A stretch of 64,000 bases of DNA from Rhodocyclales bacterium (GTDB lineage Bacteria > Pseudomonadota > Gammaproteobacteria > Burkholderiales > Rhodocyclaceae), in contig JACPEH010000019.1 in the NCBI GenBank assembly GCA_016183655.1, forward strand, positions 1 through 64,000, written 5' to 3'. The translations under genes were made by a program, and so were the position numbers. The notes under the pieces are model-generated. The model was not told the origin of the DNA, did no database searches, and saw only the letters and a program-made list of their open reading frames with translations. Shown here piece after piece: positions 63,220 to 64,000 of the stretch. Position 1 is the first letter of the stretch. Each line of letters begins with the position of its first letter.

Positions 63220-64000
63220 ATGCAACTTGCCGACCCCCTCCTCCTCCGCTCGCATGCCTATATCGACGGCCGCTGGGAAAGCGCCGACGACGGCGCCAGC
63301 TTCGCCGTCAGCGATCCCGCCAGCGGCGAGAAAATCGGCGAAGTGCCGCAGATGGGCGCGCGCGAGACCGGGCGCGCGATCCTCGCCGCCGAGGCGGCGC
63401 TGCCCGGCTGGCGGGCGAAGACGGCCAAGGAGCGCGCCGGCGTGCTGCGCCGCTGGTTCGACCTGATCGTTGCGCACGGCGACGACCTGGCGCGGATGAT
63501 CACCGCCGAATGCGGCAAGCCGTTGACCGAGGCCAAGGGCGAAGTGGCCTACGGCGCCTCGTTCGTCGAATGGTTCGCCGAGGAAGCGAAGCGCGCCTAC
63601 GGCGAGACGATTCCGCCGGTGGTCGGCGACAAGCGCCTCTTGACGATCAAGCAGCCGATCGGCGTCTGCGCCGCGATCACGCCGTGGAACTTCCCGCTGG
63701 CGATGATCACGCGCAAGGTGGCGCCGGCGATCGCCGCCGGCTGCACGGTGGTGATCAAGCCGGCCGAGCAGACGCCGCTGACCGCGCTGGCGCTGGCGCG
63801 ACTGGCGCACGAGGCCGGCCTGCCGCCGGGCGTGGTCAACGTCGTCACCGGCGACCCGGTGGCGATCGGCGGCGAACTGACCGCCAGCCCGATCGTCCGC
63901 CACCTCTCCTTCACCGGCTCGACCGAGGTCGGCCGACTGCTGATGGCGCAGTGCGCGCCGACCATCAAGAAGCTGTCGCTGGAACTAGGCGGCAACGCGC
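63220..64000 (+). CDS. Aldehyde dehydrogenase, succinate-semialdehyde type (partial)
   Basis: The first 260 residues of an NAD(P)-dependent aldehyde dehydrogenase; the gene runs off the window. AAITPWNFPLAMITRK (cofactor), VIKPAEQTPLTALAL and FTGSTEVGRLLM are canonical; SLELGGNA precedes the active-site cysteine, which is outside the window. The N-terminal LLRSHAYIDGRW fits GabD-type succinate-semialdehyde dehydrogenase. A GAGGTG site precedes the ATG. Substrate class is probable, not certain. Confidence 0.87.
   Translation, partial: MQLADPLLLRSHAYIDGRWESADDGASFAVSDPASGEKIGEVPQMGARETGRAILAAEAALPGWRAKTAKERAGVLRRWFDLIVAHGDDLARMITAECGKPLTEAKGEVAYGASFVEWFAEEAKRAYGETIPPVVGDKRLLTIKQPIGVCAAITPWNFPLAMITRKVAPAIAAGCTVVIKPAEQTPLTALALARLAHEAGLPPGVVNVVTGDPVAIGGELTASPIVRHLSFTGSTEVGRLLMAQCAPTIKKLSLELGGNA

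Noticed and set aside
1..64000. CRISPR arrays
   Set aside because: No series of regularly spaced direct repeats was seen; the only short tandem repetition is coding (TPA repeats near 48600).

Overview
The window looks like a chromosomal segment of a high-GC betaproteobacterium. Gene content and order (waaC-waaA next to tolC, a rhodanese gene and pcm; c5-type cytochrome; SelO; Rep helicase) suggest the Rhodocyclales (Dechloromonas/Azonexus-like). That placement is inference from gene content; no database was searched.

Left part (about 0.1-25 kb, minus strand): a large surface-polysaccharide (O-antigen) operon with visibly lower and patchy GC. It reads right to left from manC and gmd to wzz, then an H-NS-like gene. 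It holds a Wzx flippase, a Wzy-type polymerase, a Wzz chain-length regulator, a PglC-type initiating phosphosugar transferase, two further glycosyltransferase candidates and several O/N-acyltransferases. It also holds a nearly complete route to a legionaminic-acid-like nonulosonic acid: 4,6-dehydratase, CBS-fused aminotransferase, PglD/LegH-like acetyltransferase, LegG/NeuC, LegI/NeuB and LegF/NeuA. A WbpG/PseA amidotransferase with its own HisH and HisF fits acetamidino decoration. A long leader upstream of manC carries a promoter with an extended -10 and an exact 12-base ops element. The antiterminator RfaH is encoded immediately upstream.

Middle part (25.5-41 kb): galE-rmlB-DUF4160-DUF2442-rmlD-rmlA-rmlC-rfaH form one tightly packed minus-strand operon. 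It is divergent from waaC-waaA (LPS core). Then come a TolC-type outer-membrane protein, a rhodanese, pcm, and an RND efflux locus (TetR regulator, adaptor, pump). The adaptor gene is broken by an internal deletion with a frameshift.

Right part (41-64 kb): Rep helicase; a TonB receptor-YfiR-GGDEF/EAL c-di-GMP signalling operon; a c5-type cytochrome; tRNA-Arg(CCG). A small low-GC genomic island (about 2.6 kb) sits at the 3' end of that tRNA, bounded by an 18-bp direct repeat. Its only gene is a NACHT-type NTPase with a nuclease-like N-terminus, a plausible anti-phage gene, interrupted by one frameshift and with no integrase. After it come TerB, a 143-bp MITE-like inverted-repeat element, a flavin reductase, a NERD-UvrD helicase, small periplasmic proteins and SelO. 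The segment ends with a P-type ATPase carrying Na,K-ATPase-like ion-site motifs, an HDOD gene behind a c-di-GMP-I riboswitch, an NlpC/P60 lipoprotein and the start of an aldehyde dehydrogenase.

The best candidates for something new are the NACHT island in tRNA-Arg, the RfaH/ops-controlled legionaminate cluster with its CBS-aminotransferase fusion, the Na,K-ATPase-like pump, and the DUF4160/DUF2442 pair inside the rhamnose operon. No CRISPR array, rRNA, integrase or transposase was seen.
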